In this document: positions 11,665-22,194 of the stretch, in pieces
Layout of the letters: each line of letters begins with the position of its first letter
Numbering within the stretch: the first letter of the stretch is position 1
Assembly: GCA_002116315.1 (NCBI GenBank)
Contig: KZ107842.1
Coordinates: 1,455,469 to 1,519,468, forward strand
Length of the DNA stretch: 64,000 nt
Direction: 5' to 3'
Origin: Epicoccum nigrum
Taxonomy: Eukaryota; Ascomycota; Dothideomycetes; Pleosporales; Didymellaceae
Position numbers and translations under genes: made by a program
The notes under the pieces: generated by a model
Told to the model about the DNA's origin: nothing
Database searches by the model: none
The model's input: only the letters and a program-made list of their open reading frames with translations

Positions 11665-12354
11665 TGTGGTTGTGAGGTAGGGTGTTGAGGGTTGAGGGTT
11701 GAGGGTTGCGGTTGCGACGAACAAGGAAGGTCGCGGTATGTGTCGCTGCCTGTAGAGTGTAGACTATCTCAGGGTCCAAGCCAAGATGACGTTTGCGGGG
11801 CGGGGCACGGCAGCTGAGATGGAAGAAGCAAGAATCTGCAAGGAAGCAATTGAACTGGGCGCGTATCAGCAACGGGAATGCTAGAGACTTGAATTGAGGC
11901 AACACAAAGAAGGAGACGGAAACGTCAGCCACTATACCGTGGCTACCACGCGTTCGAGGTCTAGCGGGCCAGAGTCACGAAATTACACGAGAGCTTGGAC
12001 GTGTCTGGAGCTCCATCCCCAGCCCACATCACCCCAGTCCCAAACCTCCGATTCGCCGTCGCCCAACAGCAGCAGCAGTCGGTGAGTTTGATCCACTCAT
12101 CCTGACTGCACACCGACAACAACACCGGAAGGACAAAAGAATATTTACTGTGTAGTGGCTCCATCTCGAGCTTTAGCAGGGACGGCCTGACATCCTAAAT
12201 CGAATTTGCAAAACTAACAAGACGCGAATCTGTCAATTATCTTTTGTTCTTCTCATCGTCCTGTCTTTTCTCACCGCCATCGCGTTCCACTGCAGTGAGC
12301 CGTGTTCGAGACGGTGAGCCTGGCAGCTCACACAATAGTGTTGACCAAGTACGA
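11665..12354. other. Intergenic: promoter of the signal-peptide protein
   Basis: 690 bp between two minus-strand genes. Just upstream of the start codon there is a short imperfect direct repeat (gggttgagg x2-3, 11,680-11,705), and CT-rich 5' UTR-like sequence on the minus strand. No gene seen. Confidence 0.4.
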
Positions 12355-12922
12355 TTACATCGGGGCGGCAGCACTTGCTCCAATACCTGCCAGCGCAGCA
12401 GTAGCGACCTCAACGTCCTGGGGCACTGTGCCTCCACTGACACCTACACCACCAATTAATCGCCCTTGATAGTAGATTGGTAACCTAAAGACTTGTCAGC
12501 ACATCGCTCAGTGACCTGTTACTACTGGAAACTGACCCTCCCCCAAAGACAACGAGACCACCATTCGTCTGTTCAATGGCATACAATGGTGCACCAGGCT
12601 GGCTTGCATTGTAGAGGCCTGCGCTGGTCAAACCGTTGAAAAGAACGGCAGTCCTTGCTTTCTTCTGGCTGATATCAATGGATCCGATGAACGCGTTGTC
12701 CATACGAAGAAAAGCGACTAAGATACCAGATGGATCGACAACGGCAATGTTCTGGGGCACGCCCAGGGCAGTAGCATTCTTGACGCCTGCTTGGACGATC
12801 TGGTAGGCCTGGTCGGCAGAAACCACATAGCGCTGAGATGGTGTCGAACCAATCCCGTTTGTGCCGTTGATTTGAGCGCAGGCAAGTCCGGTAAGGGCGA
12901 GGGTGGGAGCAGTGAAGCGCAT
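12355..12922 (-). CDS. Secreted GlcG/HbpS-like (DUF336, heme-degrading domain fold) protein
   Basis: Two exons, 12537-12922 and 12355-12484, flank a 52-bp intron (gtcagt...tttag); the product is 171 aa. The start chosen at 12922 gives a signal peptide, MRFTAPTLALTGLACAQ; a longer frame reaches an ATG 14 codons upstream. The mature protein is one HbpS/GlcG domain: SADQAYQIVQAGVKNATALG, then NIAVVDPSGILVAFLRMDNAFIG, KKARTAVLFNG, GGLVVFGGG across the intron, and LIGGVGVSGGTVPQD near the end. This matches the whole domain (about 140 aa). HbpS-type proteins bind heme or are linked to glycolate/redox metabolism; the role of secreted fungal members is not known to me. The intron interrupts the highly conserved GGG turn, and splicing restores it exactly, which confirms the model. 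Confidence 0.87.
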
Positions 12923-14499
12923 GTCGGCAAAGCAGGTCTGCGGGTTTGATATAGTATACACCAATGTGTCACCTGCGAAGGAAGTCGTATCAAAAAGCTT
13001 GTATTGACATACCGCCTACTTCATCTTATATACTCAGCGGACGGTCCAGTCCAGGTATGTGCCAGCCAGTCTCTGCACAATGACAGTTTATGACCGCCTC
13101 GATACCATTTTTCAGATCTGGACTCGTGCGTGTATGCGGGGAAACCTCAAAAAGCTCAACGCCATCAATAAGCCTGACCGCCATTAATCTCGATCTGGTA
13201 TGGAGGTACAGGCGGAGTTCTGTCCGGCGTGGGTTGCGGTTCTTCCCGCGGAGAACTAACTGGGGAAGCGGGCTTTTCGACGACCAGGTACACTCCGTAG
13301 GCTTTTGAGGGGTTGTAAACGGTCAGATGCAATGTTAGTTCCGTATTGTCGGCTGGAGGGATCAAGGTGTACAGATGTGCGCCAGTCAGCAGTTCTGGTA
13401 AGCGCAGCAAAGATGTGTTTCTAATTGAGCTTCAAGATCGCGCTCTCTAATAATCGATACTATGTACTATCTATCAAGATCTACAACTGTGGGGCCAAAG
13501 ATTGAAATGGCCAATCTTACCACGTGCGCATACATGTCTTACTCATGCACTTTCAACACATTAGATCTTCGGTCTTCAGGAAATACCTGTTGCATAGCCT
13601 ACAACAATCGATTTGGCGCGTGGAACAAGAGTTCAGCACTCATTGACCCATTTGGGAGTGTTCGAGCGGTCTAGTCTTGGCAGTTTCAGCACCTGCCATG
13701 TTCATGCACGCCTTGCAATCCCTTTTCATACCGCAGCAGCACGCCAACTGCCTCACGAGAACCAGCAATGAGGCGTCCACTAACGATCATCCTTGTTGAT
13801 TGCTAACGCCATTTCCATCTGAGTAAAGAACGCTTTGAAAGGGAACAAGGTCGTTCATCTTCTTTGCAACTCATGCATCGTTGAAAAATCTTGGTACTTT
13901 GTCAAACGTTTCATCCTGATGGCATGCGGAGAGGGTTGCCGCCGCAACACCACTCACGGCCTCTACTGGAGTGCGCAATCCATGCGGCAGACGACGTGCA
14001 CTGCTCCAACCGGCATTGAAAGGTTGAGCAGCTGACTGGAGAGACAGCTCGACCCAGAGAAGCCGATATTAATTATCGCGATCCTTCTATCCATGTTCGA
14101 GCTTGGCAGGCATGGTGTGCCGGTCTGACATCTCGAACATAGTGCCGGAGCCGTGATTCGGGATCCACACGCCGCTCGGACAGCTTCTAGTCTGAGAATG
14201 TGCCGCCAACCTCCCTCACCTGTGCTAGACTGCCCAGGCGTTTCCATGCATGGCTTCTTCGCGCATTTTCATAGTCGAGTTCTTCACGACACTGACTGTA
14301 TCTCCGAGTTTGCTTCTCCAACGCGTAGATGCCTTCACGGCTGTGATCGTGTCATACATCGGGAACCGACTTCCGCGCGACAGCCCCCATTTCGAGAGAT
14401 ATCGTAATCGACCAGATTCTTGCGAGCCGCCATAAGCAGTACATACACTGAACCGACATCGAGTTATATTTTGCACTGGGCTTACGAGTCCGAGCGGCC
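12923..14499. other. Intergenic, 1.6 kb
   Basis: Contains one protein-like minus-strand segment at 13,165-13,410 (separate entry). The remainder (13,450-14,500) shows short scattered frames with no motif. It carries the divergent promoters of the HbpS-like and zincin-like genes. Confidence 0.4.
13165..13410 (-). pseudogene. Orphan protein-like segment, possible relic or terminal exon
   Basis: An 81-codon minus-strand frame without an ATG start reads like real protein: LLTGAHLYTLIPPADNTELT, then HLTVYNPSKAYGVYLVVEKP, a Pro-rich stretch and a short tail before TGA. The frame upstream is closed by a TGA about 30 codons earlier. A possible acceptor (cttaccag) lies inside it near 13,396. I could not find a convincing first exon upstream. 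It may be the last exon of a gene I cannot reconstruct, or a decayed fragment. No family recognised. Confidence 0.25.
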
Positions 14500-15657
14500 A
14501 TGCTCACCCTTCGCAACGTTATATTGTTACCGACGATAATCTCAGCTCTCCTGGTTACCCGCGCAGTCGGCGTCCCTCACGACGATGGGGTTATTGCCGA
14601 AGAGAAGGGAGGGCCTCGACCTGAACTTGCTACCGCCTTGACTGGGGGTGAAGGATGCTCGCCATCCAACATCGAACATATCCGAGATGGCTTCGTGGAG
14701 ATGACAGAGCTGTTCCAAGCAGCCTTGCCGTACGATATGAATGGCCAACCCGCGATTGAGCTCTTCGGTCAACCCCTGCGAATCGCGAATTACACACCAA
14801 TGGTCAAAGCGAACCTCGAGCGCGCCGCGCAGTACGCCAATCTAAAAGGAAACGATACAGTCAACCCGGATATACACGTCCGGTGTGATGATCCAGCCAA
14901 GATTTGCGATTTGGGGAACAAGAGGGAGGGCGAGCACGTTGCTTACAACATGGGCAATCTCCCTGTTGTCAACTTCTGCAAGGGATACTTCATGATGGAC
15001 GATCTTGATGAGAGGGTAGACAAGAAAGCCAACAACAAGATGGAGAAGGAAAGGCTGCACGAATACTACAACAGGGCGACACTATGGGCGAGGATGGTCA
15101 TGCATATCGATGGTGTTGGAGTTGCAGTGGTGGAGAAGGCTGTACCCGCACAAACAAATTCAACATCTGGAAGAGAATGGGAGACGGTCATCACCAACGG
15201 AACCATGAACACAACGGTCCTTGCTGGAGTCCTGAACGACCGCCCGGATGGCCCTCCAGGAAAGAACACCCAGACTCTCAAGTATGCTTACGGGGTGGTG
15301 CGAGCGAAACTTCTCGCTGTCCTCTCTACACAGATGCCTTACGATGCTGCAAACAACGCAGAAAACTACGCATTGTATGCGCAGGCGCGTTATATCCTGA
15401 AGAAGAAGGGGTTCTACCCCAACGTTCCGGTCATGGACTTTCCCAACGAACTTTCTGTCCTCACCAACGAGCAACTTCAAGATGGCGAGAGATGGAAGAA
15501 TGCCTACTTCGACTCTTCCGACGTTGTTAGACCACCGCCGGACATGCAGCTCAAAGCCGACCCGCTTCCTGGCGCTGCTTCTATACAGCATCCCACACTG
15601 AGGATTATGGTATTTGTGGGTGCTGTGACGTGCCTTGCCGTGTCACCATTCGGATGA
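14500..15657 (+). CDS. Secreted zincin-like protein, probably GPI-anchored, active-site motif absent
   Basis: A single exon of 385 aa. The N-terminus (LRNVILLPTIISALLVTRAVG) is a signal peptide. The body resembles fungal secreted metallopeptidase-like proteins of the deuterolysin / Lys-specific endopeptidase group. It starts with a Cys after the propeptide-like region (GGEGCSPSNIEHIRDGF), then INYTPMVKANLERAAQY-like helices, CDDPAKICDLGN, and a VAYNM...VNFCKGYFMMDDLDE stretch that usually precedes the metal site. The expected HExxH position reads MVMHIDGVG, so Glu and the second His are missing. Several NxT/NxS sites occur. The C-terminus ends in a hydrophobic run (IMVFVGAVTCLAVSPF) after GAAS, fitting GPI attachment. 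The family call is by pattern, not by search. Confidence 0.68.
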   Translation: MLTLRNVILLPTIISALLVTRAVGVPHDDGVIAEEKGGPRPELATALTGGEGCSPSNIEHIRDGFVEMTELFQAALPYDMNGQPAIELFGQPLRIANYTPMVKANLERAAQYANLKGNDTVNPDIHVRCDDPAKICDLGNKREGEHVAYNMGNLPVVNFCKGYFMMDDLDERVDKKANNKMEKERLHEYYNRATLWARMVMHIDGVGVAVVEKAVPAQTNSTSGREWETVITNGTMNTTVLAGVLNDRPDGPPGKNTQTLKYAYGVVRAKLLAVLSTQMPYDAANNAENYALYAQARYILKKKGFYPNVPVMDFPNELSVLTNEQLQDGERWKNAYFDSSDVVRPPPDMQLKADPLPGAASIQHPTLRIMVFVGAVTCLAVSPFG

Positions 15658-16901
15658 GGCCGTCTTGCGCAGACACTTTCGCTGAACACTTCGCCTACTC
15701 CCACATACGCGTGCAAGATGGACATCGCGCACAAAAGTCCAATGCAGTCCGTCCGTCTGGCGTTATCCTCGCTCCGAAGCTCAAGTCACGCGACGAACTT
15801 CTGAGACGAGTTCAAAAACAGCTTTGCCAGAAACTTACAGCTCAAGCTTGCCAGGAACCATATACGCGGACTCACTCTCACCAGATCGAGGGATGTATAC
15901 CGGGGCCCGCAACTGCACACGAGCCTAAAGATGGTGGTCCTGCGGGCCCTGATATCGAGGAAAAAGTGTATGCACTATATCACGGAGGCAGGGATGGCAG
16001 CCCTAATGACCACCGTACTTGAGCATGTATTAGACATACGTAGGTACTTCTGAGTTCAATTTGTATCGAAGTCAAGCATAGCTAGGAAGTGCAGTCAGTC
16101 TTTATGCTCCATAAGCAGAAATCTAATCAACGTAAAATCTGTCTCCACTCCATACATTTCAGTTAGGATATCAGCACTATCTGAAGCTGAGATCCACCGG
16201 TAGGATAGCACGAGTAACGGAGCACAGGAGCAGGGTGCACTGTGGTGCGGGAAAGTTTCCTTTCCTTATTATGCTGCACACTACTTGTCGAACGCCTCAT
16301 AGGGGATTCTGCGCTATGATTGGCGTACTGGCGAGGTCAGCACTGCCACCTCCAACTAATCCATCTTACACGTACATGTAAGTCGGCTGCGGGCAGCGAC
16401 TCATACAAGCTCAATACCTGCGTATCTCAGACGTGAGAAATCCAGCAGTGTGTTGCAAATAATCAGAATTGGACTGTCTACTCTACCAGAATCACCGACT
16501 TGTTAACTAACAAATCAATCGAACTCCGGAGATACGGAACCTGAGGCTCAGTCGCGTGGTAGCTAGCGAACGCGACGAATAAGCTTTGCAGCCACCTCGA
16601 ACAACCTTTCGCTTGTCTATATCCTACCAATCAGACCTGGCTTACTCCGATGATCTTGCGCATCTTGCATCTAGACAAGTGACTACTCAGTCTGTCTGCG
16701 ACCACACAATTCACTCTCAGCATACTGTGTCTGAACAATGTTGTGGCTGTGCTACGACGATGTCAGTCACTATGCGGCAATATAGGGGGAGTCGAGACAT
16801 GAGTAAACACCATTGTGCGTCAACAGCAAAGGTCGAGATCATATATGAACCATCAAATGTCGGGCTTTTCTTACCTATCTATCTACAAATATCACTCAAC
16901 C
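15658..16901. other. Intergenic, 1.24 kb
   Basis: A 130-codon plus-strand frame at 15,630-16,022 overlaps the end of the zincin-like gene in another frame and is Arg/His/Pro-rich without motifs; I treat it as non-coding. The rest (16,020-16,900) is AT-richer and shows nothing. Confidence 0.4.
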
Positions 16902-17348
16902 ATGACGAAATACAGCCTCATTCCCCCAGAATACAAGACAAACACCAACATGTTATCGACGACATGCCCCGTTACGCCTCCGCGTACTCAGCAAACCTAC
17001 AACGATGCTACAAAGTCTCGAGCTCTAGACCATAGCCCCACAAATACTAGTAAGTTTGTGTCCAGCCCTCCACTTTACTGGGCAGATCCATCACCATCTC
17101 CATGGGAGTTGGAAGTGGCAATGTCAGTATCCAAGTCAAAGCCCAAGACAAAGCCCAAGACAAAGCTGTACACGTCTAGATTCCGGGAGGTGGGCCTTGA
17201 TGACTTGACTGAGCCATACACAGCAGGTTATCGATCCGAGCCCGAGCCTGATTACCACTTGGAGCCAGAGCACAAGAAGGCAGGGAAGATGGTACAGGTT
17301 GTCAAGGATATCTCGAAGCGGTTTCATACGACGGCGACGAAGAAGTAA
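16902..17348 (+). CDS. Small basic protein of unknown function (148 aa)
   Basis: The ATG at 16902 (caaccATGacg) opens a 149-codon frame. The product is low-complexity: Thr/Ser/Pro-rich in the first half, then a Lys/Thr microrepeat (KPKTKPKTK) around residue 85, acidic/Pro pairs (SEPEPDYHLEPEH) and a basic amphipathic end (VQVVKDISKRFHTTATKK). No signal peptide or TM. A consensus donor (gtaagt) lies inside the frame near 17,050, so an alternatively spliced form is possible. It resembles another small basic-tailed protein 700 bp downstream in style only. Possibly lineage-specific; expression evidence would decide. Confidence 0.42.
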   Translation: MTKYSLIPPEYKTNTNMLSTTCPVTPPRTQQTYNDATKSRALDHSPTNTSKFVSSPPLYWADPSPSPWELEVAMSVSKSKPKTKPKTKLYTSRFREVGLDDLTEPYTAGYRSEPEPDYHLEPEHKKAGKMVQVVKDISKRFHTTATKK

Positions 17349-18023
17349 AGAGTACATGGTACCAATTGAATATAATTCTTGTAATATTTGCAACACTGTT
17401 TTGCTACAAATCAATATTGTCATTTTCAATCAAAGTTATATTCACTGTCACTCGTGCTCATGATGACATAAAAGAACAGCCATTGATCGTGCAACTCTTC
17501 AGGCTCTGCAGTGCCCAAGAGCAAAAAGATAAGTTAGCTGGTTGACAATAAAGGTGGTCCATCGCTGGTATCAGCGACCTTATACTACATTCCTGCTAAC
17601 TCAGGAGATCTGCTTATCTGATGAGAATGTAACTGTAATTGCGATATATATCGAGCAGTACATGGATATCTTTGCAAAGGTGAATGCTTACACTCCATGC
17701 ATCTCGTCTGTGACAGAGGCGAAACTGAAATGAAAGTGATGCCACTTGGCTACAAATCGCTCGTATTTTGCGTAATTCATAGCGCTTCGTCACCACACAA
17801 CGCTCCTCATATGTGGTACATCGCGCAGCCATACCCGTCAACATTGTGTGCTAACAACGTTAAAAGCATATTTTACCACAATGAAAGACCAGTCAGCAGG
17901 CCCATGAATATGAGATGCCTCTTCCATCCAATCTTGTATACCATACAGCAAAGTAACTGCAATCCCCACACCAACACACACTCCAGCACTTCATAACATC
18001 GACTCAGCCCACTCACTCAAACA
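17349..18023. other. Intergenic, AT-rich
   Basis: 675 bp, AT-rich around 17,350-17,680 (3' UTR-like), with no gene or repeat recognised. CT/CA-rich 5' leader sequence occurs just before 18,024. Confidence 0.4.
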
Positions 18024-18353
18024 ATGGCACCTTCACACCCACCCAAATCCATCCTCCGACCCATGACTCCTAACAACCACCCCGCGCACATCTCCTTCGG
18101 CGCCTGCCCCAAGCCCGACCGCGCCAAGACATACCAGCTCCACCGCACGCTGTACGATTACTGCGCGGCCAAGTCGGCGTCTACGGGGCAGTCGGCGGGT
18201 CAGTCTACATTAGATTCCCTCGTGCCAGCTGACAAGATGAAGTCGATAGCGGAAATTGATTGGGAGAAAGGGTCGCGTAGGATGAAGGCGAAGAAGGGGT
18301 TTGTCGGGGCGATGGAGTGGATTGAGGGGAAGTGTAAGGGTAAGAAGAAGTAG
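18024..18353 (+). CDS. Small basic protein of unknown function (109 aa)
   Basis: An ATG in good context (caacaATGgca) opens a 110-codon frame with high G/C in third positions, unlike the flanks. The product has SHPPKSILRPMTPNNHPAHI, a helical DRAKTYQLHRTLYDYCAAK, then DKMKSIAEIDWEKGSRRMKA and a Lys-rich end (CKGKKK). No signal peptide or TM. I do not recognise a family. The codon bias and the CT-rich leader make it a likely gene; its role is unknown. Confidence 0.5.
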   Translation: MAPSHPPKSILRPMTPNNHPAHISFGACPKPDRAKTYQLHRTLYDYCAAKSASTGQSAGQSTLDSLVPADKMKSIAEIDWEKGSRRMKAKKGFVGAMEWIEGKCKGKKK

Positions 18354-19584
18354 GAGACGGTAATGATGGTGAGGTAGGAGATATATTGTATTGTACTCTG
18401 TAGTCGTGTGTGGAAAGGCTTGGTTGGGTTGTTGTTGGCCGCTGGCGGCTTTGAGGATGATTGAAATATAGGTGTCAATGCGAATTTTGAACTTTTTCTT
18501 TTCTCAAGATCCAACGATGTCCAATTTAAATGTACGATAGCCATACTGCTACCGTGTCGATGTTGACACAAGTGCAGCGGAGAGCAAAGTGGCGAGTGTG
18601 ACGGGGTGTTTGCCTGCTGGAATGCCTCAAAAGTGTGCTGAGCTCCGCGTTAACGGAGGTGAGAAACTGAGGTCAGAAATGTGATAAAACCAGTGACCTT
18701 TTGCACCTCCAAACACCAAGAGAACCTTGAATATACCCCTCAATACTAGTCTCAATAGCACCGACTCAAAGTCCTCGTAATTCTGTCCTATATTGACCAT
18801 ATTTCACTGCGTTGTTGACTCAGGAGTCATGGTGTTGATGTTGGTGGAGGTGGCGTTACTAAAAGTCACTTTGGCGCACGAATTACTGCACCACGTAGTG
18901 CCACGTGGGAGCTCATGGCAAGCAATCTACTAGGAGATCCCTATGCGAGACGATCGTCGTCTCGTATCTTTGAGCTGCACTCTACGAACTCACAGCCGAC
19001 GTGCGGCGCGCTACATTTTACTGGTACATGGTCACCGACGGTCGGCTGATAGTGTATCCGTCATGAAGCTGAAGCATGCGTTTTGCCGTTCGAGCATTCA
19101 GGAAGTCGGTGACTTTGCAAGTAACCCGAACTGTCAGAATTTGAGTTCATGCCGGCCAATTAGCGTCCGGCCTGGTGGGGGCCTCCTTCTCCTCCACCTC
19201 GACCGCCATGTTGGAAGCACTTCTATGGGTCGCGAAAAAAACACTATCGATTGCAATATTGATGCAAAAGTAACGGAATTAGACTATAAAAGTATGGGAA
19301 GATGTTTTGTATTATTTAGGAATGTTTGTAAGACCAATTCTATGGTTGTTGGGCTGCTTCCGATAGATCGCGATCGGTGGGTCCGCCTTAGCATCATGGC
19401 CAAAGTGTGACCAAAGTGCTAGTGATTCTGCGACGGATGCCCGAAAATCTGCCAACATCGCCTTGAAGCAGAGTCGCAGTACCATTGCAAGAGCTGTAGT
19501 AGCATCATAATCACTTACGACGGTCGATCACAAACGTAAAATCAGTCAAAGAAGCACAAACTCGCTTGACATATTGTTAGAAGC
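18354..19584. other. Intergenic, 1.23 kb
   Basis: Holds the 3' region of the 109-aa protein gene and the promoter of the SET-domain gene. A 155-codon plus-strand frame at 18,943-19,410 shows no motif or coding bias. Nothing else recognised. Confidence 0.4.
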
Positions 19585-20553
19585 ATGGGACCCGTTCAAA
19601 ACGCGACAGAGGCATACGTTCTGCAGCCCATAGAAGGCAAGGGCAAAGGTCTAATCGCAACCCGCGCCATCAAACCCGGCGAGTTGATCCTCAGCGAGCC
19701 GCCACTCTTCACCACAGCTTCGCTATCCAATCCGGCAACGTTCGAAAAAGACTTGGGCGCGATCGTCAAAGGCCTCTCGAAAGATGGCCAGCGTGCGTTC
19801 CTGTCTCTCCACAACAACAACCCCGGCGCGAACCCTTTCTCCAACATCGTGCGGTCCAACGGCTATCCTCTTGGCCCCAATAGCGAGGTTGGTGCGATCT
19901 TTCCGCTTGTAGCCAGACTCAACCACGCCTGCAGGCCGAATGCTCAGCATGCTTGGAACGAAGCGCGAGGAATTGAGGTCGTGCATGCTGTGCGTGACAT
20001 CCAGGAAGGCGAGGAGCTCACACTGTCATATCTGGCCGGAGGGCCATCGACAGAGCGTCAAGGTCGCTTGAAAGAGTACTTTGGCTTCGATTGTACTTGC
20101 GAAGCCTGCTCGCTGCCTGCGAAAGAACTTGAAGCCAGCGATGCTCGCTTGAGACGCGCACAGAAACTCGACGAAGCAATCGGCGACCCTAAGCGTGTTC
20201 GCCACTTGCCTGAACGTGCTCTGGCGGACTGTAAGGCATTGCTGAACATCTATCAAGAAGAAGGCATCTTTGATCTCAGACTCCCGAGACTCTATTACGA
20301 TGCTTTCCAGATCGCAGCGATGCACGCGGATGCTGCGCGAGCGAGTGTATTTGCCAAGTCATGTGCCGATGCACGAACTGTATGTGAAGGCGAGGAGAGT
20401 GAAGAAGTCAAGAGTATGAGAGCGCTGCAAGCCAATCCAGCGAGCTTCGGCAACTGGGCAGCGACCAAGAAGTGGAAGAGCAGCGTTGAGGACGTGCCGA
20501 AGAATTCAGGCAACGAGGCTTACGAGAAGTGGCTATGGAAGGAGAGTGCCTAG
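19585..20553 (+). CDS. SET-domain protein (SMYD/Set5-like, no MYND finger)
   Basis: A single exon of 322 aa. A complete SET domain occupies residues about 10-150: GKGKGLIATRAIKPGELILS (SET-N), FPLVARLNHACRPNAQHAWN with the NHxCxPN signature, and EGEELTLSYL, the catalytic C-terminal motif with the conserved Tyr. The post-SET region follows with FGFDCTCEACSL, whose cysteines would bind zinc. The C-terminal half is helical, TPR-like, as in SMYD proteins. Members methylate lysines on histones or other proteins; the substrate cannot be told here. No MYND finger is inserted, as is common in short fungal members. Start chosen at the first ATG; no intron needed. Confidence 0.85.
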   Translation: MGPVQNATEAYVLQPIEGKGKGLIATRAIKPGELILSEPPLFTTASLSNPATFEKDLGAIVKGLSKDGQRAFLSLHNNNPGANPFSNIVRSNGYPLGPNSEVGAIFPLVARLNHACRPNAQHAWNEARGIEVVHAVRDIQEGEELTLSYLAGGPSTERQGRLKEYFGFDCTCEACSLPAKELEASDARLRRAQKLDEAIGDPKRVRHLPERALADCKALLNIYQEEGIFDLRLPRLYYDAFQIAAMHADAARASVFAKSCADARTVCEGEESEEVKSMRALQANPASFGNWAATKKWKSSVEDVPKNSGNEAYEKWLWKESA

Positions 20554-21187
20554 ATGTGATGGCTATCTCATGGTCAAAGACAACGGGTAACTGGAGGGAA
20601 AATGGAGTTTTGAGAAGGGTTCGAGAACATCTGTGGAGAAATACAGAATGACCATCTTTGCAATGTTTGCCATACAGACGCGTCGTCCAGTATGAGGCAG
20701 TATAACGAAATCAATTACATGACATAGTACGGCACATCTAACATTATCACGCGCTAGCTCGGACAAGCACGCATACGACAAGGCTGACGGGATTTTCAAC
20801 TTAGGCTTTCGAAAGTGGAGTGCCAGACCTATCCGTCAGCTCATTCATTCTTCTTATAAGTAGTTGCGCTAGGCTGGCTAATCCACTCGTCCCGGAATGT
20901 GGGGCGTCGTTGAATCAATATGCTCCCAGATGGAACCGGTCGTCTCTATTTTGTCTCGTTGCGCTTTAACATACTGTTCAAGGAAATTGGTGAGTCCAGC
21001 ACAGCCTCCCTTACACCCATGGGAAAGCTTCATTCTGCCTTGTTGCGCTGACCGCTCACACACAATATCTCCAGTTTTTGGATTCAGTGGACCCCCATAC
21101 CATGTCACGCCGAATCTATTAGTTTAGAGGTCCATTTGTTTCTTTGCTTGGAAAACCAGCTGTCGATCCGTGGTACAGATTCCTCAG
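20554..21187. other. Convergent intergenic region
   Basis: 634 bp between the SET gene and the tetraspanin 3' end. It contains one short minus-strand frame (20,878-21,108), listed separately. Nothing else seen. Confidence 0.4.
20878..21108 (-). CDS. Possible small protein (76 aa)
   Basis: An ATG-initiated frame encodes MTWYGGPLNPKTGDIVCERS, then a Gly/Cys patch (HGCKGGCAGL) and a charged helical end. It has three cysteines and no signal peptide. The sequence is protein-like but short and recognises no family for me. It lies just downstream of the tetraspanin stop on the same strand, so it could equally be part of that gene's 3' UTR. Confidence 0.25.
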   Translation of the reverse strand: MTWYGGPLNPKTGDIVCERSAQQGRMKLSHGCKGGCAGLTNFLEQYVKAQRDKIETTGSIWEHIDSTTPHIPGRVD

Positions 21188-22194
21188 CTATTCTCTTGCC
21201 CACTCCGCTGTTGCTACTGTTGCTGGTGCCTCCATCGCGATGTTTCCTGGCAAGCCAGTACCAACTTGCGTAGTGCCTGCCTCTAGAGCGCGTCGAGTCT
21301 CTGGGCTCAATGGGGTCGTCTCGTCTTCTTCCTCCTGGAAGCGATCTGCGTAGTGATTTGTGTCAGGGAGATAGTTGATGCGACGACGTTCGCCAGTGTT
21401 GCCGTGTTCTTCTCGTGCAATGAAGTCTGAAATCTGTTCTGGAGCAATCTTGTGAAGCCACGATTCCCGCCTAGTTGGGATGACGATGATCGCCAGCTGC
21501 TGTGTTGTTAGTGAAAGTCCCAGGTCAAATCAGACAGATTACGGACCGCCCAAACTACTACGAGGCCCACAGCTCCCATCAATAGACCAGCAATGTGTTG
21601 CTCTTCTGCCTTCCAAGGCTTGGAGCAACCTTCTGTCCTGCCAAACAACTCTACGCACGCGCCGGGCTTGTGGCTCTTGTCAGGGAAAGGATAAGCCATA
21701 TCTTTCGGATTGGCGAAACCACAACAGTTGTACTGGTCCTGAATAGCTCTGACTGAACTCCCGTCCTTGTTGTGAAACAACGACTGCCATTGTTGCCTCA
21801 GCCCACAATCAAGGCCTGAAGGCGGGCCAACATGCGTTCCGAGAAGGGTGATGATCACGGTCGAGTAGATGAAGATGATGAAGTTGGCGACGATCACGAA
21901 AGGCGGGCGCTGGATCTCACCACGCTGCATGTGTGCACGGCGCTCTTTGCTTCGCGTCAAGTCATATCCGCACTCCAAGAGAATGCCAGAAATGACGGGA
22001 AGGGCAGTCGTGAATCCGGTGAGTATCTCAGATATGGGCACCGAGAGGCGGTTTGCGCGAGATGCAGCATATCTAAACGAGTGAGCCAACGACGCCACGG
22101 GATCACAAACAGCTTACCCTGCCATGGCGGTTGCAAACACGAGATAGATGATACTGACGAAAGTCACAATCTGCTTCCTGGTATAGCTGGCCAT
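21188..22194 (-). CDS. Fungal tetraspanin (Tsp3-like)
   Basis: Three exons: 22118-22194, 21547-22072 and 21188-21496/21499 (303-304 aa). Exon 1 carries the first TM (RKQIVTFVSIIYLVFATAMAG). Exon 2 has TM2 (ILTGFTTALPVISGILLECG), a basic cytosolic loop, TM3 (VIVANFIIFIYSTVIITLLG), and the large extracellular loop with the CCG signature (DQYNCCGFANP), paired cysteines (GACVEL, EGCSKP), and the start of TM4, which continues into exon 3. The cytosolic tail is acidic and Pro/Glu-rich (FQEEEDETTPLSPETRRAL). Fungal tetraspanins are plasma-membrane organisers; the Pls1 member is needed for appressorium function, the role of this subfamily is less clear. The last intron has an unusual donor (gtccgt) and a tandem CAGCAG acceptor, so isoforms differing by one Gln are predicted. 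Confidence 0.85.
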
